The notes under the pieces: model-generated
The model's input: only the letters and a program-made list of their open reading frames with translations
What the model was told of the DNA's origin: nothing
The model's database searches: none
Translations under genes and position numbers: made by a program
Origin: RGIG8709 sp045575975
Lineage (GTDB): Bacteria > Bacillota > Clostridia > Monoglobales > Monoglobaceae
Length of the DNA stretch: 12,945 bases
Reading direction: 5' to 3'
Assembly (NCBI GenBank): GCA_045575975.1
Contig: JAZNFO010000068.1
Span: 1 to 12,945, forward strand
Shown: one piece after another, positions 1-7,049 of the stretch
Numbering within the stretch: position 1 is the stretch's first letter
How the letters are laid out: every line of letters begins with the position of its first letter

Positions 1-22
1 TAACTATTGGGAGGTGTAGAGA

Positions 23-157
23 ATGAAAAGAACATATCAGCCTAAAAAGCGTCAAAGATCTAAAGAACATGGCTTCAGAAAAAGAATGTCAACTGCTAAT
101 GGTCGTAAAGTATTAGCAAGAAGAAGATTAAAAGGCAGAAAGAAATTGTCAGCATAA
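23..157 (+). CDS. rpmH: 50S ribosomal protein L34
   Basis: This encodes a 44-residue, very basic protein that is a structural part of the large ribosomal subunit. It begins MKRTYQPKKR, carries the typical central stretch with HGFRKRMST around residues 16-24, and ends in an Arg/Lys-rich tail (LARRRLKGRKKLSA), all standard for L34. The length matches the family. A strong Shine-Dalgarno site, GGGAGG at 9-14, lies 8 bases before the ATG. The gene is the first of the conserved rpmH-rnpA-yidD-yidC-jag cluster that usually sits next to oriC and dnaA, which would lie upstream of the window. Its own promoter is not visible in the 22 bases available. It is too short for most length-filtered gene calls but is not in doubt. 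Confidence 0.97.
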   Translation: MKRTYQPKKRQRSKEHGFRKRMSTANGRKVLARRRLKGRKKLSA

Positions 158-179
158 AGACGCTTTACGGCGTCTTTTT
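156..179 (+). terminator. Hairpin terminator/attenuator between rpmH and rnpA
   Basis: An 8-bp perfect stem (AAAGACGC at 156-163 pairing with GCGTCTTT at 170-177) with a 6-base loop runs into a run of five T at 175-179. It begins at the rpmH stop codon. Because rnpA starts only 20 bases later with no clear promoter of its own, the hairpin probably acts as a partial terminator that lets L34 be made in excess over the RNase P protein. That role is inference. Confidence 0.75.
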
Positions 180-198
180 GACTATTTTTTAAAGTTTT

Positions 199-546
199 AT
201 GCGAGATATCAATAGTCTTAAACTTAATAATCAATTTAAAAGAGTGTACCAGAAAGGCAAATCTGCAGTATCTCCTTATATGGTTGTATATGCAAGGCGT
301 ATAGGAGGAGTCGGAGGACTTGGCATAACTGCCAGCAAAAAAATCGGAAAAGCCGTTGAAAGAAACCGCGCAAAAAGGCGGATAAGAGGGCTTTACAGAA
401 AGTATACAGATAATATTGATAAAAGGTACGATTTAGTTGTTGTTGCAAGAACAAGGACTATTTCTGCGCCTTTTTATAAGTTAGAGGATGCTTTTGTTGC
501 ACTTCTTAAGGAAATTGGTATATACTCTGAAGAATGCAGAGAATGA
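199..546 (+). CDS. rnpA: Ribonuclease P protein component
   Basis: This encodes the 115-aa protein subunit of RNase P, which binds the catalytic RNA and helps it cleave 5' leaders from tRNA precursors. The N-terminal part has the family pattern LKLNNQFKRVYQKGKS (residues 7-22). The central RNR motif is clear at residues 53-65 (AVERNRAKRRIRG), with the run of arginines that contacts P RNA. Length is normal for bacterial RnpA. The ATG at 199 gives the usual N-terminus, but no good Shine-Dalgarno site precedes it (only AAAG at 191-194), and it lies just after a hairpin terminator, so expression is probably low compared with rpmH. Its stop TGA overlaps an ATG of the next reading frame (ATGA at 543-546), consistent with translational coupling to yidD. 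Confidence 0.96.
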   Translation: MRDINSLKLNNQFKRVYQKGKSAVSPYMVVYARRIGGVGGLGITASKKIGKAVERNRAKRRIRGLYRKYTDNIDKRYDLVVVARTRTISAPFYKLEDAFVALLKEIGIYSEECRE

Positions 547-557
547 GAGATTTGCAT

Positions 558-764
558 ATGAAGAGAGTGTTGTTACTTATTATCAGGGGATACCAGAAGT
601 TTATTTCTCCCCTGAAGAAACCTTGTTGCAGATTTTATCCGTCATGTTCAGAATATGCCGTGCTTGCCATAAAAAAGTATGGTGTTGTTCGAGGTGCATT
701 TAAAACCTGCTGGAGGATTTTGAGATGTAATCCCTTTTCAAAGGGCGGAGTTGATTATCCGTAA
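558..764 (+). CDS. yidD: Membrane protein insertion efficiency factor YidD
   Basis: This is a small basic protein of the YidD (DUF37, COG0759) family, which lies at the inner face of the membrane and assists YidC-dependent insertion. Diagnostic motifs are IIRGYQKFISP, then KPCCRFYPSCSEYA with its conserved cysteines, then RCNPFSKGGVDYP at the C-terminus. I place the start at ATG 558 (68 aa, MKRVLLLIIRGYQ), which matches the usual family N-terminus and has GAGAGA at 545-550 as a ribosome site. Two upstream in-frame ATGs are possible: 543, which overlaps the rnpA stop as ATGA and suggests coupling, and 534. They would add 5 or 8 residues. The gene lies between rnpA and yidC, the order seen in many bacteria. 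Confidence 0.92.
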   Translation: MKRVLLLIIRGYQKFISPLKKPCCRFYPSCSEYAVLAIKKYGVVRGAFKTCWRILRCNPFSKGGVDYP

Positions 765-789
765 AAACTAAAGAAATGAGAGTGATTTA

Positions 790-1845
790 GTGTTAAAATA
801 TATAATGGTAGCCTTAGGCTGGATTCTTGATACATTATATAGGTTAGTTGATAACTATGGTATTGCCATAATTTTATTTACAGTATTAATTAAGGCTGTT
901 TTATTACCTCTTGATATTAAACAGAAAAAATCAATTGCAAAAACACAGAAAATTCAGCCTTTATTAATGGAAGTTCAGAAAAAATATGCAAACGATAAGG
1001 ATAAACTGAATCAGGAAACAATGAAGATATACCAGAAATATGGTATAAATCCTATGGGCGGATGTCTTCCAATGCTTCTTCAGTTTCCTATTATTATAGC
1101 ACTTTATTGGGTTGTTAAAAAACCAATAATGTATATGATGGGTATAGGTGAAGCAGACACATGGAGAATTGCAGAGGCATTTAATCAGTGGGCTGCGGCA
1201 AATGGTGGTTTGGTTCCCGAAGGATTAAAGAATATTATTCCTGTAACTTATGAAAAAGCAATGACGCATAACACCTTTGGAACTTATGAGATTTCAATTG
1301 CTCAGCAGCTTTTTAAACATCCTGAAATATTAGATCATCAGTTTATTCGTAATTGGGGTGAAACAGTAAGACTTATTGATTTTGATTTTTTTGGTCTTGA
1401 TTTGTCTGAAATTCCTAACTTTAGTGCATTTTTGGGAATTTTTATGGGCAGAACAGCAGGAGTTACTTTGTCTACGGCACTTCTTTGGATTATTCCTATA
1501 TTGTCGGGACTTAGTTCTTTCCTTGCAAGTAAGGTTGCTATGGCTCAGCAGGGCGGAGAAAAGAAAGATAAGTATGAAGTTGTTGCAGAGGCAGATAAAA
1601 AGGAGGAAAGTTCCACTGCAAGCACAATGAAGTCAATGAATCTTATGATGCCGTTGTTTTCTGCGTGGTTTGCGTTTACGCTTCCTGCTGCAGTAGGCTT
1701 GTATTGGATAATCAGTAATGTAATTCAAATCATTCAGCAAGTTGTTGTAACAAAATATTTTGTTACCGATATTTCTGATGATGTATTGGAAGGGGATATA
1801 GCGAATGTTAAAAAAGGTAGAAAAAACCGCAAAAAGTCTAGATGA
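790..1845 (+). CDS. yidC: Membrane protein insertase YidC/OxaA (SpoIIIJ family)
   Basis: This encodes a 351-aa integral membrane insertase. The first conserved membrane segment spans residues 24-42 (YGIAIILFTVLIKAVLLPL) and carries a lysine at 35 where the family has the positively charged groove residue. It is followed by a charged cytoplasmic hairpin (43-88), the second conserved segment NPMGGCLPMLLQFPIIIAL (87-105), and further segments near 212-250 and 283-318 (LFSAWFAFTLPAAVGLYWI). The tail is basic (KKGRKNRKKSR). The protein is longer than the roughly 260-aa Bacillus SpoIIIJ: extra sequence lies between segments two and three (about 111-210) and in a charged loop at 252-281. No lipobox cysteine is seen near the N-terminus. 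The start is GTG at 790, with GAGAG at 778-782. The 3' end overlaps jag by 41 bases. Confidence 0.95.
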   Translation: MLKYIMVALGWILDTLYRLVDNYGIAIILFTVLIKAVLLPLDIKQKKSIAKTQKIQPLLMEVQKKYANDKDKLNQETMKIYQKYGINPMGGCLPMLLQFPIIIALYWVVKKPIMYMMGIGEADTWRIAEAFNQWAAANGGLVPEGLKNIIPVTYEKAMTHNTFGTYEISIAQQLFKHPEILDHQFIRNWGETVRLIDFDFFGLDLSEIPNFSAFLGIFMGRTAGVTLSTALLWIIPILSGLSSFLASKVAMAQQGGEKKDKYEVVAEADKKEESSTASTMKSMNLMMPLFSAWFAFTLPAAVGLYWIISNVIQIIQQVVVTKYFVTDISDDVLEGDIANVKKGRKNRKKSR

Positions 1846-2605
1846 AGCAATTGAACTTGCGGCGAAGGATTTAGGAGTTTCAGCTGATCAGGTTGAATAT
1901 GATGTAGTAAGAGACAGCTCAAAAAGCTTTATGAGATTTATTATAGGAGCTGAGGTTGAAATCAGTGCCTGGGTTAAAGGTGAAAAGGAAAAGGTTAAGA
2001 AAACTTCGGTAGCAGAAGAGAAACCTAAGAAAATAGAGAAAAAGGTTGAAAAGAAAGCTGATGTAAAGCAGGAAAAGGCAGCAGAAACGGTTAAACCTTT
2101 GGTTAAAGAAGAGGAAGAATTTGTTATTCCAAAGGAAGCGGTAACAGATGCAAAAAGTTTTATTTCAGGAATGCTTGACAGAATGGGGTTAAAGCATGAG
2201 CTTCATATTAAGCTTGAAAAGAATGAGATCAAGATTGTTATCAGCGGCGAAAAGATGGGACTTTTAATCGGTAACCACGGAAAAACTTTAGATTCTATTC
2301 AGTTTTTAACAAGCCTTTATGTTAACAGACAGAAAAAGAATTATATAAAGATTACTATTGACACAGAAAACTACAGAAAGAAGAGAGAAGAAACTCTCAC
2401 AAATCTTGCAAAAAGTCTTGCAAGAACTGTTATTAAGACAAAGAAGGCAACAACACTTGAGCCTATGTCTGCAAATCAGAGAAGAATAATTCATATGACA
2501 CTTCAGAATAACCCGAATGTAAAAACTTACAGTGTAGGGGATGAACCAAGAAGAAGGGTTGTTGTGGCTCCTGCTATGGCAGAAAATCAGAATAACGAAG
2601 AATAA
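1805..2605 (+). CDS. jag: RNA-binding protein Jag/KhpB (Jag_N, KH and R3H domains)
   Basis: This encodes a 266-aa protein of the Jag (SpoIIIJ-associated, also called KhpB/EloR) family, a cytoplasmic RNA-binding protein linked in other Firmicutes to cell division, elongation and sporulation. The N-terminal Jag_N domain covers about residues 1-58. A lysine- and glutamate-rich linker follows (about 59-105). The KH domain (about 110-190) has the GxxG loop as GNHG at 156-159. The R3H domain is at the C-terminus (about 195-256), with SANQRRIIHMTL and EPRRRVVV. The ATG at 1805 is inside the end of yidC and is preceded by GGAAGGGG about 10 bases upstream, so the two genes are likely translated together. 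A strong terminator follows directly. Confidence 0.95.
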   Translation: MLKKVEKTAKSLDEAIELAAKDLGVSADQVEYDVVRDSSKSFMRFIIGAEVEISAWVKGEKEKVKKTSVAEEKPKKIEKKVEKKADVKQEKAAETVKPLVKEEEEFVIPKEAVTDAKSFISGMLDRMGLKHELHIKLEKNEIKIVISGEKMGLLIGNHGKTLDSIQFLTSLYVNRQKKNYIKITIDTENYRKKREETLTNLAKSLARTVIKTKKATTLEPMSANQRRIIHMTLQNNPNVKTYSVGDEPRRRVVVAPAMAENQNNEE

Positions 2606-2606
2606 C

Positions 2607-2642
2607 AAAAAGCTAATTGCCTTTTGGCAATTAGCTTTTTTT
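2607..2642. terminator. Bidirectional intrinsic terminator between jag and feoB
   Basis: A perfect stem pairs AAAAAGCTAATTGCC (2607-2621) with GGCAATTAGCTTTTT (2626-2640) around a TTTT loop. The A-run on one side and T-run on the other make it work in both directions: after the jag stop on the + strand and after the feoB stop (2644) on the - strand. The two genes converge on it with almost no other sequence between them. Confidence 0.93.
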
Positions 2643-2643
2643 G

Positions 2644-4785
2644 TTATCTGCAAATGGTATATATTCCATTAATTACCATACATAATATAATTCCTGTTAT
2701 TGTTGGGAGCAGAAAACCTAAAAATGCCCATTTTAGGCTTCCTGTTTCCTTTTTTATTGTAATCAGTGAAGTGGAGCAGGGCCAGTGAAAAAGAGAAAAT
2801 AGCATAACATTTATGGCGGTTAAATATGTCCAGCCGTTGGCTGAAAGAACTTCCCTGAGTTCAAGAAGATTTTCCACTTGCTGAAGATTTTCACCTGATG
2901 TGTAAGCAAGAATTAGAACTGGTATAACAATTTCATTAGCAGGAAGTCCCATAATAAAAGCCATCAGTATTTTACCGTCAAGGCCCATAAGGCGTGCAAA
3001 GGGGTCTAAAAAGGTAGAACAGTGATTTAATAAGGATGTGTCATTTATATAGATGTTTGCGAATATCCATATAATAAGACCTGCTGGAGCCGCGACTGAA
3101 ACCGCCCTTCCAAGAACAAATAAAGTTCTGTCAAAAATTGACCGTATAATTGTTTTCCCGATTTGTGGGGTGCGGTAAGGCGGAAGCTCAAGAGTGAAGG
3201 AAGAGGGAGTTCCTTTCAACACGGTTCTTGAGAGTATTTCGGACATAATAAATGTAACAAGGATACCTAGCAGGACAATTATTGTAAGGATTATAGCACC
3301 GAAAATAGAGTTAAAGGGTTTTGGTGTGTAAATTGTAAAAAAAACGGTTATTAAGGATATCAGCATTGGGAATCTGCCGTTACAGGGAACAAAACTGTTG
3401 GTGAGAATAGCAATAAGCCTCTCTCTGGGGGAGTCAATAATTCTGCACCCCGTAATCCCCGCAGCATTACATCCAAATCCCATACACATAGTAAGAGCCT
3501 GCTTTCCGCAGGTGTGACACTTTTTAAATATCTTATCAAGATTAAAGGCTATTCTCGGTAAATATCCAAGATCCTCCAAAAGGGTGAATAATGGGAAAAA
3601 TATTGCCATAGGAGGTAACATAACTGAAACCACCCAGGCGACAACTCTGTAAATTCCGAAAACCAATATGTTATAAACAATGTCCGGGACTTTTAGATAT
3701 ATGAAAAATTTTACAAGATTGTCTTCAAGTCCAAAAAGGAATGTTGAAAGCATTTCGGAGGGAACATTTGCTGCACAAATTGTCAGCCAGAAAACAAAAC
3801 CAAGCATCAGTAGCATTACGGGAATTCCGTATTTTTTGCTTGTCAGTATTTTGTCTATTTTTCTATCCCTTTTGTTATAGGCTTTATTAGTAAAGGTAAC
3901 TGCCTCGTTGCAGATTTCTTCTGCAAAAAGAATAGTGCATTTTGCTGTTATATCTTTAAGTTTTTCAGTGTTTATGTTGTTTTTGGTAAGTAATTCATTC
4001 ATAGAATGAACAGTAGCCAAAATCTCTTCATCTCCTGATAAATCAAAGCCTGTGGAATTACTTATCTTATCTGTAAGCTCCGGATTGTTTTCAAGAAGCT
4101 TTAATGAAATCCAGCGAAGATTAAGTCTTGTTTTAAGGCTCTTTTTCGCAAGTATGTTTGAAATTTCTTCTATGGCAGTTTCGACTATAGGTGTGTATTG
4201 GATTTTAACACCCTTGTTGTTTTTATTCCTTGTTTCCTCAAGGCATTCAAGCATTTCGTCAATGCCTTCTCCGGTTTTTGCACAAATTCCTAAAACAGGA
4301 ACATTTAGTCTCTTTGAAATCAAATCTAAATCTATCTGTATTTCCTTTTTTCTGGCTTCGTCCATAAGATTTACGCATATTAACAAATTGCTTGTGATTT
4401 CAAGAGCCTGAAGAGCAAGGTTTAAGTTTCTTTCAAGGCATGTAGCATCGCAAACAACCATAATGGCATCGGGATTTCCGAAACAGATAAAATCTCCTGC
4501 AATCTCTTCTTCTTTTGAATGTGTAAAAAGGGAATAGGTACCTGGAATATCAACGAAAATATAGTTTTTATTATTATAGGTTAATGTGCCCTGGGCACCT
4601 GAAACAGTTTTTCCCGGCCAGTTGCCCGTATGTTGTTTCATACCTGTCAGATAGTTGAATATTGTACTTTTTCCCACATTGGGATTTCCTGCAAGTGCTA
4701 TAACGAAATCATCATCTGTTGTTTTTTTTATAGAAAAATCTGTATCAAAAGATTTTTTTCCCGTTGAATGTAGGGTTAATCCCAT
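2644..4785 (-). CDS. feoB: Ferrous iron transport protein B (FeoB)
   Basis: This 713-aa protein is the membrane Fe(II) uptake permease with an N-terminal GTPase domain. After about 25 extra N-terminal residues the G motifs appear in order: G1 GNPNVGKST (33-41), G2 around T60, G3 DIPG (79-82), G4 NLMD (139-142), and G5 CAKTGEG (168-174, with Cys where Ser is commoner). A helical spacer precedes the membrane part (from about 320). The Gate-type motif GFGCN is at 436-440, followed by RIIDSPRERL (448-457), and a late motif FHWPC is at 666-670. A CxxC pair (C423, C426) sits just before the first gate. This looks like the FeoB type common in Clostridia. The ribosome site GAGGTGA lies inside the end of feoA, 7 bases upstream, so the pair is translated as an operon. 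Substrate is inferred from family and feoA. Confidence 0.95.
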   Translation of the reverse strand: MGLTLHSTGKKSFDTDFSIKKTTDDDFVIALAGNPNVGKSTIFNYLTGMKQHTGNWPGKTVSGAQGTLTYNNKNYIFVDIPGTYSLFTHSKEEEIAGDFICFGNPDAIMVVCDATCLERNLNLALQALEITSNLLICVNLMDEARKKEIQIDLDLISKRLNVPVLGICAKTGEGIDEMLECLEETRNKNNKGVKIQYTPIVETAIEEISNILAKKSLKTRLNLRWISLKLLENNPELTDKISNSTGFDLSGDEEILATVHSMNELLTKNNINTEKLKDITAKCTILFAEEICNEAVTFTNKAYNKRDRKIDKILTSKKYGIPVMLLMLGFVFWLTICAANVPSEMLSTFLFGLEDNLVKFFIYLKVPDIVYNILVFGIYRVVAWVVSVMLPPMAIFFPLFTLLEDLGYLPRIAFNLDKIFKKCHTCGKQALTMCMGFGCNAAGITGCRIIDSPRERLIAILTNSFVPCNGRFPMLISLITVFFTIYTPKPFNSIFGAIILTIIVLLGILVTFIMSEILSRTVLKGTPSSFTLELPPYRTPQIGKTIIRSIFDRTLFVLGRAVSVAAPAGLIIWIFANIYINDTSLLNHCSTFLDPFARLMGLDGKILMAFIMGLPANEIVIPVLILAYTSGENLQQVENLLELREVLSANGWTYLTAINVMLFSLFHWPCSTSLITIKKETGSLKWAFLGFLLPTITGIILCMVINGIYTICR

Positions 4786-4792
4786 AAAAATG

Positions 4793-5032
4793 TCACCTCA
4801 CATTTTTTACATTTATTCTCTCGGCATCTTCATATCGAAGAGCTATCACACTTCCTCTTATCTGGTATGCGACAGGGTCAGACATAGGACTTTTGAAGAG
4901 ACATTCAACCTTAGTTCCTTCAATTGCACCTATATCCTGGAGCCTGCGTCTTATATTTCCTGATAACTTAAGGGATTTAATTTCTGCTTTCTGTCCTGGG
5001 TTTAAATCTGCAAGTGTTATATTTTTTTTCAT
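4793..5032 (-). CDS. feoA: Ferrous iron transport protein A (FeoA)
   Basis: This encodes a 79-aa cytoplasmic FeoA-family protein with an SH3-like fold, thought to bind and modulate FeoB during Fe(II) uptake. Family features are an N-terminal LADLNPGQKAEI, the central GNIRRRLQDIGAIEGTKVE, and the C-terminal PVAYQIRGSVIALRYEDAERI. Length is typical. The ATG at 5032 has a good ribosome site, AAGGA, about 8 bases upstream on the - strand. It is the first gene of a two-gene operon with feoB, with 7 bases between them. A candidate promoter lies at 5065-5093. No confident Fur or DtxR operator was recognised. Confidence 0.94.
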   Translation of the reverse strand: MKKNITLADLNPGQKAEIKSLKLSGNIRRRLQDIGAIEGTKVECLFKSPMSDPVAYQIRGSVIALRYEDAERINVKNVR

Positions 5033-5064
5033 AATATCAATCCTTTTTTCTGCATCTTATTTAC

Positions 5065-5093
5065 ATAATATGATTTTAAAAAATGATTGACAC
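5065..5093 (-). promoter_or_regulatory. Candidate sigma-A promoter for feoAB
   Basis: On the - strand GTGTCA (5088-5093, 4 of 6 matches to TTGACA) is separated by 17 bases from TATTAT (5065-5070, 5 of 6 matches to TATAAT). Transcription would start near 5058, giving a leader of about 25 bases with the AAGGA site. The spacer is AT-rich and contains TGATTTTAAAAAATGATT, which could hold a regulator site, but it is not a convincing Fur box. The call rests on pattern match only. Confidence 0.5.
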
Positions 5094-5232
5094 TGAAAAA
5101 GACTATATATTACGCGCCTGTTACAAGAATATTAAGAAATAATTAATATAATTTTTAAATAGTATTACATATAACAAAAATAAAATTTTAATGATATTAT
5201 TAAGAGGAAAAATATAAAGAGAGGTTTTTGAG

Positions 5233-5718
5233 ATGGCGATTAAACTGCGTGGTACGATTCTAGTATTTCTTTTTTTAATACCTGTTTTAATCTATATTGT
5301 AAACACAGCTTTATTTAATCTGATGATGTTTTTTGCGGTTTTGTATGTCTCTTTTAAATCTCTTTATAAGCTTTTTGCTTATAACTTTTTATCCGATGAA
5401 CTTGTTGAAAAGTATGAATCAAAGATAATGGCAGTCAGCATAGCAGAATTTTTCATAAGAAAAATTTTCAGTGTCTTTCTCACTGTTTTAATCGCAATAT
5501 TTTTTATTGGGAAATGTACTGTATGTTCGGGGATAATAAAATATGCGACGATATTTATCGCCGCATTATGGATATTTGATTTATTAAAAACCTTGTATAG
5601 CTTTGTCCCCCGAAAAAATTATTCGGAGAATTACACAGCCTTTGACTATGTTTTGGAAACTTTTATGTGGCTCCAGAATATAATCTCAATTGTGTTGGTT
5701 TTTATTTTTACTTTTTAA
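5233..5718 (+). CDS. Uncharacterised small integral membrane protein
   Basis: I do not recognise this 161-aa protein. It is very hydrophobic, with about five membrane segments: roughly residues 8-24, 27-48, 74-92, 99-122 and 144-161, so the chain ends inside or right at the end of the last segment. Short charged stretches separate them, for example SDELVEKYESK around 54-64 and VPRKNYSENY around 124-133. Two cysteines lie close together (GKCTVCSG). No enzyme motif or signal-peptidase site is seen. The ATG at 5233 has a good ribosome site, GAGAGG, at 5219-5224. Upstream is the 200-base AT-rich gap shared with feoA, containing a lone TATAAT at 5147-5152 without a good -35. It stands alone, and its stop overlaps the stop of convergent mtaB. 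It is real by its start signals and continuous hydrophobic pattern; function unknown. Confidence 0.75.
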   Translation: MAIKLRGTILVFLFLIPVLIYIVNTALFNLMMFFAVLYVSFKSLYKLFAYNFLSDELVEKYESKIMAVSIAEFFIRKIFSVFLTVLIAIFFIGKCTVCSGIIKYATIFIAALWIFDLLKTLYSFVPRKNYSENYTAFDYVLETFMWLQNIISIVLVFIFTF

Positions 5719-6968
5719 AGTGTAACTTCGGTGAAACTGTTGCTTATATCTTTATCTGATGATATATAAACATCCATATAGTTTGGAAGAGTTGCATGGT
5801 ATTTTCCGTTTGAAAGCTTTTCTTCAACTAAAACGGTAACAGTTCTGCCTTTATATGAATCACAAAATTGCTTATTCATTTTTTTAGAGAGCTCCAGCAT
5901 TTTTTGGCTGCGGGCTTCTTTAATTTGTTCAGGAATTTGATTGTTCATCTGGGCAGCACGGGTTCCTTTTCGAATTGAGTATTTAAAAACATGCATCTGC
6001 ATAAAGCCGATTTTCTCGCAGAAATTGTATGAGTCTTCAAAGTCTTTGTCTGTTTCTCCGGGAAAACCCACCATAATATCGGTTGTGAAAGAAACATCGG
6101 GAATGTTTTCACGGAGAAGCTTAACCGCTCTTTCGTAATCGGATGTGAGATAGTGTCTGTTCATTGACTTTAGTGTGTTGTCGCATCCGCTTTGAAGTGC
6201 AAGATGAAAATGAGGGCAAAGGTTTTTGATTTTTTTTGCCCGCATAACAAAATCTTCTGTTATTATAACAGGTTCCAAAGAGCCAAGACGAATCCTTTTT
6301 ATTCCCTCAACCTTTGAAATCATTTCTATAATGTCAATAAGAGTTGTTTCGTAGCCGAAGTCTTTGCCGTAGGAATCAAGATGAATACCTGTTAAAACAA
6401 TTTCGGGATAACCGTTTTTTGCAAGGCGAGTTACTTCATCTAAAATGTTTTTTGGGTCTCTTGAACGGACTCTTCCTCTTGCATATGGAATAATGCAGTA
6501 TGAACAGAAATTATCGCAACCGTCTTCAATTTTTATTGTTGCACGGATTCTGCTTTGTTCATCTGTGATGCAAAGCTCTTCATATTTCCTGAAATGGGTC
6601 ATGTCTGTATTTTTTAAGATTTTTTCACCGCCTATAGCCTTTTCAACATATTCAACTATATTTTTCTTTCCTTCAGTGCCAACAACAACATCAACCCCGT
6701 CTATAGAAAAAGCTTTTTCCGGCTCTGTCTGTGCATAGCATCCTGTAACCGCAATAATGGCAGAGGGGTTTTCTTTTTTTGCTTTTCTTATATGCTGTCT
6801 TGATTTTTGTGCTCCTGTACCCGTAACGGTGCAGGTGTTTATAACATAAATGTCAGAAGGCTCATTTTTTTCAGCAATTTCAAAGCCGCTTTTTCTGAAC
6901 AATTCGCTCATAGCCTGACTTTCATAATAGTTTGTTTTGCAACCAAGGGTTATAAATTTAACCTTCAT
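5715..6968 (-). CDS. mtaB: tRNA (t6A37-C2) methylthiotransferase MtaB
   Basis: This 417-aa radical-SAM enzyme adds a methylthio group to N6-threonylcarbamoyladenosine at position 37 of tRNAs reading ANN codons, giving ms2t6A. The N-terminal domain binds one iron-sulfur cluster through C10 (TLGCKTN), C46 (NTCTVT) and C77 (TGCYAQ). The radical-SAM cluster motif CxxxCxxC is at C151, C155 and C158 (DGCDNFCSYC), followed by IIPYARGRVRSR. A TRAM-like RNA-binding domain occupies about residues 372-405. The GCKTN and NTCTVT forms point to the MtaB (YqeV) branch rather than MiaB. Length is normal (Bacillus YqeV is about 450). The ATG at 6968 has a weak ribosome site, GGATGA. The gene is convergent with the membrane-protein gene and has no terminator of its own visible. 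Confidence 0.93.
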   Translation of the reverse strand: MKVKFITLGCKTNYYESQAMSELFRKSGFEIAEKNEPSDIYVINTCTVTGTGAQKSRQHIRKAKKENPSAIIAVTGCYAQTEPEKAFSIDGVDVVVGTEGKKNIVEYVEKAIGGEKILKNTDMTHFRKYEELCITDEQSRIRATIKIEDGCDNFCSYCIIPYARGRVRSRDPKNILDEVTRLAKNGYPEIVLTGIHLDSYGKDFGYETTLIDIIEMISKVEGIKRIRLGSLEPVIITEDFVMRAKKIKNLCPHFHLALQSGCDNTLKSMNRHYLTSDYERAVKLLRENIPDVSFTTDIMVGFPGETDKDFEDSYNFCEKIGFMQMHVFKYSIRKGTRAAQMNNQIPEQIKEARSQKMLELSKKMNKQFCDSYKGRTVTVLVEEKLSNGKYHATLPNYMDVYISSDKDISNSFTEVTL

Positions 6969-7020
6969 AATTTAAATCATCCAATTCTTAATAAATAACT
7001 GATAAAAAATTTGTAATAAA

Positions 7021-7049
7021 ATTATACACTTTTTTATTGTCTAACGCAA
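7021..7049 (-). promoter_or_regulatory. Candidate promoter for mtaB
   Basis: On the - strand a perfect TATAAT (7021-7026) is preceded at 17-base spacing by TTGCGT (7044-7049), which shares only the TTG with the consensus. It would give a leader of about 45 bases before the mtaB ATG. It overlaps the promoter facing the other way (7037-7065). The weak -35 keeps confidence moderate. Confidence 0.45.

Noticed and set aside
236..454. 72-aa open frame on the - strand inside rnpA
   Set aside because: Lies opposite a conserved, clearly coding gene, has no recognisable motif or good ribosome site.
2306..2653. 115-aa open frame on the - strand across jag and its terminator
   Set aside because: It reads through the KH/R3H coding region and the terminator stem in antisense; no family resemblance.
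5071..5088. Possible Fur box in the feoA promoter spacer
   Set aside because: TGATTTTAAAAAATGATT is closer to a direct repeat than the Fur inverted repeat, and the right half matches only about 4 of 7 positions.
5087..5092. Perfect TTGACA on the + strand as a -35 for the 5233 gene
   Set aside because: At 16-17 base spacing the sequence is ATTACG or TTACGC, not a -10, and the gene start is 140 bases away. The same bases overlap the -35 candidate of feoA on the other strand.
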